64,000 nucleotides of DNA. It comes from Apiotrichum sp. Y4204 (taxonomy: Eukaryota; Basidiomycota; Tremellomycetes; Trichosporonales; Trichosporonaceae). Both the position numbers and the translations under genes were made by a program. Below are positions 45,981 to 56,966 of this stretch, piece by piece. Below the pieces are notes generated by a model, which worked only from the letters and a program-made list of their open reading frames with translations, was not told the origin of the DNA and searched no databases. The first letter of the stretch is position 1; each line of letters opens with the position of its first letter. The DNA lies in contig JAMYHL010000019.1 in NCBI GenBank assembly GCA_025531455.1, positions 372,001 through 436,000 on the forward strand. Direction: 5' to 3'.

Positions 45981-47299
45981 CTACGAGGTGTACAACGTAT
46001 ACCGCTCTTGTCCGACCCGCGTGATGTACTCCTCTCGAGTGAGGAATTCGAGGCGCGCGGAAGGCAACCTCACACCATTATACTCTGGCCCCTCTACCTC
46101 GCCATCAGAGGCATACGCTGGTCCAAAACACGACCGCAGTCCCGCCTCGATATCGGCGCGTGACTTCCCCGCCAATTCACCGAGATACGCCGGGTTCGCG
46201 TCCACGGCCCCGACGACAGTGTACCGACCATAGGTTGTGAAGTGCCGAAAGACGTCCTGAATCATCGGAGACGGAGCGTCCGCAGGGATGGGGCCACTGT
46301 CGCCTGTGGACGGGTCGGTTATGTGGTCGACAACCTCCGAAGCGTCTTTATTGCCGCAACATTGGAGCGTTGGGGTCTTCGATTGACCAGCGAGCTCCGT
46401 GGTTGTCAGGCCCGTGATGAGCACAGTGATGTTCAGCGGGCTCAACGTGGGGTGCGCCGGGTCGGGGTCGTACAAAAGAGTAAACCAAGGGCGATCTTGG
46501 TTCACGGGCCCCAAGCTGCCGAGCTTGAAGTGCAGAACCAGCTCTTCGGTCTTTAACGGGGCTGTGGCGTGCACGAGGACAGGGGGGTCGTGGCAGTGTG
46601 TGCTGGTCAGGAGACGTCTCCATGCGTCGGACTTTGCGCGAGCCTCGGCCTTCTTTCTCCATTTCGCGGCTTTCTTCTCTTTGCCCTGCTCTTCCGCCAC
46701 AGCTGCACGATTCTGCGCGTCGATCACAGACTCGTCGCTCTTCGCTTTCGCCCTCGCCACATCTGCATCCTGCGCGGCTGCCACATCTTTCATCCTCGCC
46801 CAGTAGGCCGCCAAGACAGGTTCGAGGTGGATTTCAATCACACAGCAGCGCGCGGAAAACCCGAAAACCCGACAGTAGAAAGGTCGTATCGAATCCGCTT
46901 CTCGTAACAGAAAAGGTGTGAACGGTCGATGGTCATGTCGAGATGGCTAGCCCACCGCAGGCGGAGCGTGTCGACCTTTCCGATTGCATTCCGGACGGCA
47001 TTCGTCCCCGGCAGTATCTTTCCGTACGCAATGTCCATCACTGTCGGTGGATGCTCGGCCAGATCCTCCAGGGTGCATGGGCTTTGGTCATCGCCGTGCC
47101 CATAGGCGAGATCGCCAAGTGGCGTGACGAGGGCCAGGCAGGCGTTGCGGCGCGTAAGAACGAGATGGCTGTATTTGCTCGTCTCAGATCCGGGTGGTGA
47201 CACCATCACAAACGCGCCAAGTGTGCTGGAGATCTCGTCGACGCCGGTGCCCTCGTTGGGTGCTGATGGTGTCTCGGCGCTCGGGGTCGCCTCTGCCAT
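45981..47299 (-). pseudogene. Unknown gene broken by an 8-bp tandem duplication
   Basis: No family recognised. ATG 47299 opens a frame that reads to a TGA near 46840. The following 280 codons, to TAG 45981-45983, continue in another frame. Exactly at the change there is a perfect tandem 8-mer, AAAACCCG (+ strand 46856-46863 and 46864-46871). Counting it once makes a single 436-codon frame. No acceptable intron explains the shift. Visible parts: an N-terminal domain with SHLVLTRRNACLALVTPLGDLAYGHGD, a charged Ala/Lys/Glu helix (about residues 165-215), and a C-terminal domain (LVLHFKLGSLGP, WFTLLYDPDP, HFTTYGRYTVVGAV). It may be a recent knockout allele, an assembly error, or two separate products. 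Confidence 0.6.
46856..46871. repeat. Perfect 8-bp tandem duplication in coding sequence
   Basis: AAAACCCG occurs twice in a row. Its length is not a multiple of three, so it shifts the frame of the minus-strand gene. Confidence 0.85.
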
Positions 47300-48250
47300 C
47301 GTGGGTGTTAAGGTAAGTGGAAGTGGTGAGGAGGGAGCATGTAAGCGTGCTGTGAGGCGTTCAAGTGCACTGTGTGGATAGGGATTGCAAGAGTTTCTCA
47401 ACGAGGATATATGTCAGAAGTTATGGTCAGAAGTGGGATTCCAGATTACTCGAACCGCTAGCTTCGACTCGGCTCAGACTCGATCGTGGTTCGAAGGGGG
47501 GACGTCTTGGGGGGGTTGACAGGTATAGACATCACCGTGGGAGTCTTGTCGCCGCTCATGTTCTCTGTTTCTCGGCGTCCCTGAGAGGGCACTGGCGCAC
47601 CGCTTCTGCATGAGCTTCTGTGTCTGTTTACCCGGACGGAGTCTCTGTTCTGCTGCCCTAGAGTTGCACTTTGGGCCCACCAGGCAACGCCACCCTGTGC
47701 CGCCGCTTTTGTCACAGCAATGAGGATATATGAGGCCAAGATGCCCAGACAGATGAGCCACCCACCTGGCCACCTGATGGCAGTGCAGGAGCCGGCGGCC
47801 GTTGGTGAGAGCTGCGTGCTACTGCGCACTTTGACTTGACCCGACAGCTGTGCGGGAACATGTGCCAAGAACCAAGAGCAATATCAAGCACAATGGGAGA
47901 CGAAGGGAGGAAAGGACAGAGTGACAGAGCAGAAGTGGGCGATGACGAGATGCGACAAAGATGATCAGACGAGAGGTGATGGATGGATGGATGGACGGCA
48001 AAAAAAACGTCGTGTACATGAAAATGTAATGAGAACATCCACACGATCCATCCATCCATCCCATCCATCCACACACATCGCTTTCCATCCATCCCAATCC
48101 TCTTCCTCTCCACAAACCTTACATCGGCCGTCGCCCCACATTGTCATCTTGTCATTTCCTCTTTCACCATCTACCACCCGCATCCATCCTAACCCAACAC
48201 TGCATCCACTACACAACTTGTTCTCGTAATCGCATCAACTCTTACTCGTC
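47300..48250. promoter_or_regulatory. Divergent intergenic region with GGAT/ATCC microsatellites
   Basis: 950 bp between the broken minus-strand gene and PIL1. A GGAT run at about 47981-47996 and ATCC runs at about 48046-48065 and 48083-48093 are in opposite orientation and could form a hairpin in the PIL1 leader or promoter. A minus frame (47458-47868) with a possible membrane helix lacks an ATG. Confidence 0.5.
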
Positions 48251-51200
48251 ATGGCGCTACGAAACGCGTCTGGCAAATTCAGCCTGTCCGGCTTCGGCCG
48301 GAAGAGCAACGCCAGCGACCAAGGTGGCACCGTAACACCGAACCGGGTCACATCCGGGTCGTACAACCCCGCATCCGTTCACTCGAGTGGCGATGGCGAC
48401 ACGCTCGCCTCTCCCACTGCTACCAGCCATAGTGGTGGTGCTGGTGGTGGCGGCGGCGGCCACGGACTCGATGGACTCGGTCGCAAGATTGGCAAAAGCA
48501 TCGCACACACGAGATTACTTCCTGCGCTGGGAAACCAGGACCTCAGGCAGCTTCAGGAGTGAGTGGTTCGTGGGGTCCGAACGCGAGACAATCGAATGAG
48601 GCACGGCGTGTGACGCGGTCTTCTGAGCTGCTGTGTGGTCTCACGCACGGTCTCACGCTCTCATCAACTGCGGCATGCGTTGCTGTATCTTCGCGAGGGC
48701 GCCATTGCATCCTTCGCGCGCCCACGCGAGTGGGCAACCGAGGCCATAGGACCCCTGCTGACATCCCAGTGTCATCTCGTCCGAGAAGAGCGTGCTTACC
48801 TCCGCCGAGCGGCTGGCAGTCGACATGCAAACGGCGGCATCCAAGCTGCCGCCCTATGGCCAGCTTGAGGGGCCGGATCTGCAGGATGTTCTGAGCCACT
48901 CGGCGACTCTCCTCTCGCAAGTTAGCGTCGCGCTGCGCACGTTTGCCCAGCACGAGACGTCTATGCGTCAGTGTTTCAAGCGGGTCCGTGAGCGTGAGGA
49001 GCAGCTCGATGAGATGCGCCGTAACCGTCGAAATGTCGGCTCCAAGGCTGAGAGCGCGGAACGCAAGCTCGCCAAGATGGGCCAGGAGAACAAGCAGCTC
49101 GCACAGCAGACGGAGCTCCTCCAGAGCCTCCGGGACCAAATGCGTCAGCTTGATGGCGACATCGTCAACGAGGAGACCAAGATGGCCGACTTCAAGCGCC
49201 AGTGAGTGCTGACTCACATTCGCTGCTAACAATCAGGGCGGTCAAGGAGGCGATGTCGTTCAAATTCGGCGGTCTCGAGGAGCTGGGTGAGAAGATGTGC
49301 ATCGTTGGCGAGCTTGGAAAGCTGCTCCTTGAGGAGATTCCTCTCGAGGAGACCCCGCCCGGCTGCAGTCGCGCCCCGTACCACTCGTACGACCGCACTG
49401 AGAACACTGTCAACGAGGCTGTCAAATGCGTGAGTAACGGTCACCGTAAAATCCCGCTCATCCCCCCAGCTCGCCACTGTTCAGTTCCACGCGAGCTCAG
49501 CGGCGCCCAAGCCCGCTCCCAGGGCGTCAACCAGCACCGCCCCGACTTTCAACCAACACTCGGTTAGCGAGCACGAACAGTATGAGCACCTCCCTGGTGG
49601 CCTTCAGTCACCTCCGCTCTCGCATGTTTCGCAAGTCTCTCAGGCGCCCCAGATTCCTCCGATCAATGAGTTTGCTTACGGCGGCATGGAAAATGGTCAG
49701 GGGACCCAGCTCGGCTATGGTCTGCCGTCTCAGCATTCCCAGCCCGCCCCTCGCAAGTTCTCGGCCGTGTCGGCGGAGATCATTCCGCCGTCCAATGCCA
49801 ACATTGTCTGGGACGGCCCGAATGACAGTGACCTCAACATTCCTCACTACGAGTTCGAGCAACAGCGCCAGATGGACGCCTCGCAGTCGCACATGCCTGA
49901 TCCCCAGTTGCCTGCCCAGCAGCCCGCTGCTGAGACGGTACTTCATGCACCGAGGCCCATGCCTCTCAGGCGCTCGCCACCGATGGATGTAGAGTACGGC
50001 GCGGGTGAGGAGAACCTCACTGGTCACAATTCGATTCCTCCCGCTTCGATGACTGGTGGCCCCAGTGGTTACCCTGATGCCCACGATGGCCTCGGCGGTT
50101 ACCACGACGTGCCGGCCGGTGTGTCGACCGGTGTGTCCGACACTGGTGTGCCTGCATCGCCCACAGCCGGTATTCCTGGTGCATTCAATGCCGCTACCAC
50201 TGATGGCGTTCTTGGTGCCTTCCCGCCTGCACCTTCGTCCCCCGCTGCCCAGCAACCGCCTTCGATTGCTGAGCCGCCTGCTGATGCCGGGTGGCAGCCA
50301 CTCAAGGCTACCGGAGCTGTCGGCGGCATGTCCCTGCACGACGGACCGGCTCGTTCCAGCCCTCCGGCCACCAGCAGCTCGCCTTCTCTCACATTGAGCC
50401 AGGATGCCTTCGCTCCGCTGAGCGAGTCGTTCCTCAACCCTCACGATGCCAAGGCAGCTGCGCACCGCCCGGGTTCGGCCAACTCTGGATACTACACTGC
50501 AGAGGAGGATCGCACATCTCCCGCGTTTGTGGGTTCCTATCCTCGGGCGTCTGCGGATTCGGGGACGCGCGCCGACCAGGCGACCCCGACGCAGGCGACC
50601 CCAACCCAGGCGACTCAGGTCATCCATGAGGCCGACGATCTGCCCCCGATTCCCTCGATTGCGCCGTTGAATGTTCCCAAGCGCAACTCGCGCCCCCGCC
50701 CGATGAGTGGCTACATTCCTCCTGCGTCGCCGCCGCGTGATCCCAGGGAAGAGTTTGCCGCGCCCGGGGAGCTTGACCGGGACCCTGGAAACTATCACAG
50801 CAGCCGCGTGAGTAGCAGCACCTTCAACGTACCGCGCGACGTGCGTGCCAGTGGAAACACTTTCATGTCGCCAGACCATGATCGCGACTCGCAGCTGCGC
50901 GACAGCTACATGACGTACGCTACGTCCAACTACCCACGCGATTCATACGCGACGTTCCAGAGCCGTAACAGCATCGATGACGCGGTGGTCGTGACGATAC
51001 CCCAGACGCCGCCACGCACGGCTACGCCAACTATGCACACGCCGACCAGTTCGAATGGCTTCAACCGGGGTACGCCCAAGTCGAGTGGGCCGACGATATC
51101 CGCTGCTGCGTTCCGCCGTGGCGCCCGTCGTCGGTCAATGAACCTGGACGAGTTTGAGCCAGCGCACAACTCTCCGAGCAAGGCCAGCGACTCGTCGTTT

Positions 51201-51356
51201 GGACACACCGCACACTCGCCTATCGATGCCGAGCCGCGTCGTCTCCCGCAGCTCCCTAACACGACTCCCTCTGCGGAGAACATCCTCAGTGTTCAGGGCC
51301 ACCAGGACGCGCCGCCGAGCTATACCGCGGACACCGCAGGCGACAACCTGCGATAG
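48251..51356 (+). CDS. PIL1: Eisosome core protein, Pil1/Lsp1 family, 939 aa
   Basis: Pil1-type BAR proteins bend the plasma membrane and form eisosomes. Exons: 48251-48558, 48770-49201, 49237-49429 and 49470-51356 (2820 nt); the first intron is 211 nt. Residues about 80-330 form the Pil1 BAR domain: LGRKIGKSIAHTRLLPALG, a long coiled region (REREEQLDEMRRNRR, ERKLAKMGQENKQLAQQ), then KEAMSFKFGGLEELGEKMCIVGELGKLLLEE and APYHSYDRTENTVNEA, which align with the Pil1 segment ending in the GY-x-A-S-K helix. Yeast Pil1 is about 340 aa; here some 610 extra residues of Pro/Ser-rich disordered tail follow, including an ATPTQ micro-repeat. N-terminal 80 residues are Gly/Ser-rich. Confidence 0.85.
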
Positions 51357-51506
51357 TTTGGAAGGACAACTTCGTATGACCTGCAGTGATATCTAGACTC
51401 TACTGTTACGATTTCATGAAGTGAATGATTGCGGTATTGCTCTGTAGCTGACATGGTCTTACACTCAACTAACTGACTGTATAGTGATATTCATGCTTTT
51501 CCACCC

Positions 51507-52334
51507 CTACTTGCAGTACGGGAATGCTGTACCATTGCTCGGGGTGAGCGCGAGCTCGACTTCGGCCGCACGCCGGCGCTTGAGGCCATCGAGAATCTGG
51601 CCACCTGCATAGACCCATAGCGGGAACTCTGTCGAGATCGCAGTATTTGGGTCGGTCCCGTTGTTGATCATGGTGATGAAGTCCGCCTCGGATGTCTGCC
51701 TGCAGCCGAGGTTGTACGTGAACGAGACGAGAGCCGCCCACTGGTTATCGTTGAGCTTGACCTTGGCGGGGTCGAGCGCAGCGGCGAGGCAGGACGAGTA
51801 CTCTGGGATATCGTCGTAGAGCAGGCGGGTGCCGTTCCCAAGGCTCAGCGGGAAGGGGTACGCCACCTCGGAGCAATTGGGCGTACGGCAGAGGTGTCCG
51901 TACCCGACAGTCGGCAGGCCAATGGGGTCGGGGTACACGACGGGGATGAAGCCCTCCCAGTCCTTGATGAGCTTGATTCCGGCCGCGTTGGGGCCGACGC
52001 ATGGTTCGCAGGTATTCGGCTGCGGGATGGGCGGCACGTCCTCGTCGCCGCCCTCGTCTGCCGGACATGCCTCCACGACAAACTCCTTACTCCCCGTCGC
52101 GGTGTAGTAGTTGCTCACAAAACACCCGTCGCTCGTCTTGCCCCACACCGTGTCCCCGAACACGGCGGACCCGCGCGTCTGGCACTCGAGGCACACGTCC
52201 GTCCCGTTCGCGTACGTCGTCACAACGGGGTATCCCACTTGCGGGCCCGAGCGGCAGTTAACAGGGTCCTCGGTGATGATCAGGTAGGCGTGCGCACCGG
52301 CCAGGAGGGAGAGTGCGAGCGGGAGGGAGTGCAT
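51507..52334 (-). CDS. Secreted GH24 phage-type lysozyme, 275 aa
   Basis: Cleaves bacterial peptidoglycan. Single exon from ATG 52334 to TAG 51507. Residues 1-16 are a signal peptide (MHSLPLALSLLAGAHA). Residues about 18-90 form a Cys-containing SH3b-like domain (NCRSGPQVGYPVVTTY, TVWGKTSDGCFV). An acidic Pro linker follows to about 105. The GH24 domain (about 112-270) carries the T4-type triad with exact spacing: Glu127 in KDWEGF, Asp136 in YPDP and Thr142 in PTVGYGH; NQWAALVSFTYNLGC is the second conserved block. Possible N-glycosylation sites (NGT, NCS). An intronless gene in an intron-rich genome, with a phage/bacterial family, suggests ancient horizontal transfer. Confidence 0.9.
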   Translation of the reverse strand: MHSLPLALSLLAGAHAYLIITEDPVNCRSGPQVGYPVVTTYANGTDVCLECQTRGSAVFGDTVWGKTSDGCFVSNYYTATGSKEFVVEACPADEGGDEDVPPIPQPNTCEPCVGPNAAGIKLIKDWEGFIPVVYPDPIGLPTVGYGHLCRTPNCSEVAYPFPLSLGNGTRLLYDDIPEYSSCLAAALDPAKVKLNDNQWAALVSFTYNLGCRQTSEADFITMINNGTDPNTAISTEFPLWVYAGGQILDGLKRRRAAEVELALTPSNGTAFPYCK

Positions 52335-53486
52335 CTTTGGTGTCGTCCGTGTTTCCGGCTGTCGTTAGCGGTATCAGTGAAGTACACCCACAATGGCAAT
52401 CAGCAGTGTCAGTGTTTAGTGATCTCCAAGTCCGAGAGAGAGCAAGAGCGAAGAACAAGGGACTGTTACCTCCGTTCCGTTATATATACAGTACCCGCCG
52501 TGAAAGAACTCTTTCTCTCGCTGAAAAGGTCCAAACCTTCCATGCCCGACCCGCCCCCCGCCGCAGGATAAGGTTCGCCGTCCATGAACCTGCCTTGCCG
52601 GCATCCGCTGCGGACCCGAGTCGTCGAGGGCCACGAAGAGGGCCACCTGAGACGCTGCCAGAGGGGGAGTAAGATGGTGGGGGAACATTCCAAAAGGAGG
52701 CAAGAGGGTTCCGACGGGGTTGGTTGTCAGTTCTTAGTCCTCGGATTATTCGCCGACGGATTGAGCTCAAGTGAGGCGCTTTCGTGTGATGGAGGGATCT
52801 CAAGTCAGAGATACTCTCGCAGATAAGCTTCCCAGCTGCTGCGAGAGCAGCTGAGCTTGCCAGGACCGAGCTTGTTGTTCCCTCCGAAGAAGTTTCCGAG
52901 CCTGTCATGGATACATGATCAAATACGCTGTAGCGGAACAACAAGCTCGGCGCTACCACTCCGTCACCTTTGTGTGCGGGCACGAGTGATGGTCGGCGTG
53001 CTGTCATCTGTCAATTCCGAGTGATCTATAGTCTTGACATTGCAATCTTGCGCAACCTTGCGAGTTGGGGACACTTGGGCACTTAGCCGCACGCATCCTT
53101 GTCGACTGTGGCTTGGCGTTGTGGAGCTTGCGCTCGATCTGTGATCTACGCTCACTGAAGGCTCCGGGTGTGCCAAAACAGGAATCGGTATCTGATAAGG
53201 TTTGCCAGGAACGTGCGGCTGGCGTGCTTCATGCTTGAATGTGGCTGAGAACGGCAACAGAGATCCCTGCCGAACAGTGTCCGAGCTTGTGTCAGTGTCA
53301 GACAGTGAGTGATGTCCGTCGGATTGACTGTCATGAGAGTACGTATTCATTACCGTCGTTGTCGTTACTACTGGGAGCACGAGGACAGAGCGCTCGGCCC
53401 TCCTCGGCATATAATGTCTAAATGTCATCAAGGACAGCAACGCCACGCCTAACATTTCCTCCGTCTCAGCTTCGCCCTTCGCCGGC
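52335..53486. other. Lysozyme upstream region; possible unknown gene
   Basis: 1.15 kb. On the minus strand two frames, about 52968-53410 and 52480-52927, could be joined by a 40-nt intron with a weak GTGACG donor and a CTACAG acceptor. The joined product would be Ser/Thr/His-rich, then basic (SSIRRRIIRGLR). It has no recognised domain and its last part overlaps the likely lysozyme promoter, so I do not call it as a gene. Confidence refers to there being any gene here. Confidence 0.25.
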
Positions 53487-56400
53487 TCAAGCCATGGAAC
53501 GCCAGTATGCCACATGGTCCCCATCGGGGCAGTCCGTCCAACGCTTCGAAAGCGCGCGCATGACCTCGCCATGCGTTGCTGCAGGCATGGCGGCCTTGGC
53601 GGCCTTCATGTTGTCCTTGAGGAAAGCTGGGGTCAGCTGCCGGCTCTCGGGCACCGTTGGCAGTACCCACCCTGGAAGCCTGTTGCCGTCTTGGTCTCAA
53701 AACACGGCTCAAGGCGCGACCTGCACGCACCGCAGGCGTGACGCGCCGGGTCGATCGACTTGGAATGCCGGTTGTATCTGCGGGTCAATGGTGAAACCCG
53801 GCTGTTACCCACAGTATGGCACATGCGCCATTCGTGCATTTCCACGAGTACTTGTACTCGATCTCATACGAGTGCTTCGTCTGAATGTCAGCCTGAGGGA
53901 GGGCCCAGCAGCTCACAGTAACTGCAATATCCGGTCGAGCGCGCATGACCTTGGCGCCCCAGCTGCGGAACACGCGCCCGTGAGGATTGCGGAATTCGTT
54001 CGAGATGATCCATTGGGCGAGATGGCACATCTCGTGCGCAAGGGTGTCGAGAATCTGTTCTGGGAATCGTAAGCAAGAGCCATGCGGTGGTCCGTCGCAC
54101 TCACGCTTCGTAGTCAGGACCTTGACACTGAGATTGATCTTGTATGTCGCAGTGGTCGTGCCGTCGGGACGACGGGTACTATTATCAGCTCAGAACCGAT
54201 GGATCACGTACGTCTTGCGGTGCGCATTGCCGGCACTCGTACGCAGATGTGCGCTCCACTCAAGCGTCGCCTTCGCACCCTCCTTGCCAAGCTTGCGTTC
54301 GAATACCTTGCGGTCCAGCTCGTCAAAGAACTCCTGGGCGACCTCCATGCGGTACGTTTCCCACTGTTTCTTGCTTATTGCGTTCTTCGACATGGACTTG
54401 CGTTTTCCCTTGTTGAGAGGGCGAGTGGTTTTTGTTGGCTTAAGAACCCGCGGCCCATCCTCTTCCGAAGAGGAGACGTCGTACAGCGACAGCGTCCCAA
54501 AGTCAGGCAGCTTGACGGGGAGAGGAGGGGGCGAGAAAGTGAGTATGCCGGCGTTGTCGTCGCTAAGCTCATCGGCGGCCTCCTCACTGCTGTCGACGAC
54601 AAGAACTTCGTTACCAGCTACACCAGCACAGACATCATCGACCTCGCCCTCGGAAGAGTCCAGAATCTCTATCACCTCAGTAGCCACTGGTTCAGTGTGC
54701 GTTGGTTCACGACTCGGTTGGGCCTCACGGCTCACGAGCGAGCGACCACTGGGGCGTGACAAGCTCGTGTTTGTCGGCGCATAGCTGTCGCTGTCGTCCA
54801 CGCCCTCTATGTCGCCCTCGATGAATCTCCGGAGAGAGCCGATGGACTCCTCGGAGTAATCATAGCGTCCCGGACGGTAGACGCGTGACGCACGAGGCCG
54901 TGCACGCCTACGCCAGTTATCCCGGAGAGAGCCCTCTGACATCGCACCTTCCTCGTACGAGTCCTCAGCCTCAGATTCACTTTGCTCGTGATCGGATTCG
55001 TCGTCGTCAACAATAAACTGCCGAAGGGAGCCCATGGTCTCGTTGACCTCATCGTCACTGTCGCTATTACCATCCTCGGCGTCATCATCGACCTCAGCCT
55101 CGAGACCAAGGTAGGCCATCGCAGCGGCAAAGCGGTCGAGACGCTCTTCTTCCTCCTCGGAAGAGTATTCATCGATACGCCTGATGGCAGCAGGAATGCG
55201 GCCGCGCAGACCGGCAGGCGTAGGATTAGTGGTTTGTCTGGCATTGGCCACTGGTCTAGAGGAAGGGCTGTCCTCATCATCAGACAGCACAACTCGGCGG
55301 ACATTCGCTGTCCTCGTGCTCGGCGGAGCGCGACCACGAGTACGGGGAACCCAGTCGTCGCTGTCATCACTGTCCATGCCAGTTGCACGGGCAGGCGTTA
55401 TCGGCATGGATGGTAGTGTGGTCGGTGGGAACAAAACTGAGGAGTTCGCCGAGTGCGGCGAGTGCGACAAATGGGATGCGTTGGGTGAACGAGAAAAGGT
55501 ACTTGTAGGCGAGTGGCCATCAAAGAGATCAGCAGGCGAGCGCGGCGACAGGAACTGCAAGTCGTCGTGGTCATCAGCGGGAGTGTGTGGAAGAAAGAGG
55601 GGCTCCTTTGCGGGACTGGCGTGAGCTGAGACCAGGAACTAGAAAGCTCACTTATGGCTTGAGGAAGAATGGCTTTGGGGAGTTGCGGGCCGCTCTCCGG
55701 GAGACACGGACAACCCATTCCTGAGAGGTCAGATCAACTCAATAACGGCACCTACATTCCCAGCGTGAGGTCCACCTCATCCTCATCATGCAGCACGACA
55801 TTAGTCCCGGCCATGGGCACAAAGTCTTCGTCGCCTTCGTCGCTGTCGGTGAGCGCAGCGGCCGGACTGGCGAATGCGTGGCCGATGCCGTGCAGGCTTA
55901 TCTTTCGGCCAAGGCCGCGAACTTTTGTCGGCGTGTCGGCGAGAATGCGGGGTGCGAAGAGTTTGCGTGCTGTGAGGGGTGTGCTGGTGCGCGAAAAGTC
56001 GAGACGCTGAAGGGGCTCTGAGTGGTGAGAGCTGAACTAGGAGTGTTGTGCAGGGGAGAAGAAGAGCGGAGAAAGAGTGATGTGGAGGGAACTTGAGAAG
56101 GGAGCTCAAATAGACGAAGAACCAAGAAGATACGAGCAACTGCGCGAGTGGAACACAAAATGTAGACTCGAAACACACCACACAGACACTCACGCTTATC
56201 CCTTCTCGGTGAAGGAGACGGTGAAGCCGAAGGAGACGCCTCGTCACTCCCAGGCGAGCGGGGCACGGCCCACTGCGAGAATAGGGGACTCGCAGCAGGC
56301 TTGCCCTTCGCGCTCCCCACATTCTCCTTCTCGTCGTCACTAGCGTCTCGGAAGCTCGCGCCAGCGTCCCATCCGGGGCTGTCTCCAAACACGTCGACGC

Positions 56401-56608
56401 TGCTCGCGCTCTCCCCGCGCGCATGGGTGGGGACATACGGCGAGCGCACGTACGGCCGCGAACTTGCCGGCGGCGGCGTGCTCGGCGCACTGGACTTCTT
56501 CGGAGGCGGCGAGCGCGGGCGCGAGCACCGGCCGCCCAGCGTCATTGCCAGTCCGGAGGGTAACTTGTCGCTGAAGGATACCTTCCGGGGGCGTGCAGTT
56601 GACGACAT
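53487..56608 (-). CDS. GCNA-like SprT metalloprotease, 893 aa
   Basis: SprT-family zinc proteases of the GCNA/Spartan/Wss1 type remove DNA-protein crosslinks. Nine exons: 56194-56608, 55756-56017, 55652-55720, 54212-55615, 54105-54178, 53917-54059, 53813-53880, 53671-53777 and 53487-53626 (2682 nt). A long acidic disordered region (1 to about 650) contains KEN (94-96), SUMO-interaction-like motifs (RVVLSDDED; EVIEILDSSEGE; VLVVDSSEE) and three GSLR motifs, two of them GSLRxFI. The SprT domain follows: WETYRMEVAQEFFDELDRKVF, catalytic HEMCH (LAHEMCHLAQWI), and a zinc ribbon with WKCTNGAC and RHSKSIDPARHACGAC. The C-terminus contains FLKDNMKAAKAAMP. The long acidic tail with SIM-like motifs favours GCNA over Spartan. 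Confidence 0.88.
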
Positions 56609-56966
56609 GCTGGCCGTTGGAGTGGGTGAACGTGTGATGGGAGATTTGGAGATGGGTTGGGGGGCCTATCTCGATGTGTTTCGAAGAGCGGAAAGAGCGC
56701 TTTTGAAACAAAATCACTCGCGTCGTTTTTGCTCCCGCCATGTCAACAACAACACCCACAATGACGAGCGGCGTGATGATGTGCGTGACAGTCGTGCCCT
56801 TCGACATCCCTCTCAGGATCTCAGTCCGCGCTTTCTGTGCCTCGCTGTCACGCCAACAGTCCGTCAGATGCTCTTCCTCGCGACCCGTGACTAGTAAACA
56901 CCACATGCATTAGAACTATCCCCACGCCTCTATCGCTGTATCCATTTTGGCGCTAGATATCATTGT
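56609..56966. other. Intergenic, GCNA promoter side
   Basis: 358 bp between two minus-strand genes; no gene seen. Confidence 0.5.

Noticed and set aside
47458..47868. A minus frame with a hydrophobic segment
   Set aside because: It has no ATG; the hydrophobic stretch alone does not support a gene.
47980..48095. Repeated GGAT/ATCC blocks considered as a CRISPR-like array
   Set aside because: The units are 4-bp microsatellites without spacers, and the genome is eukaryotic.
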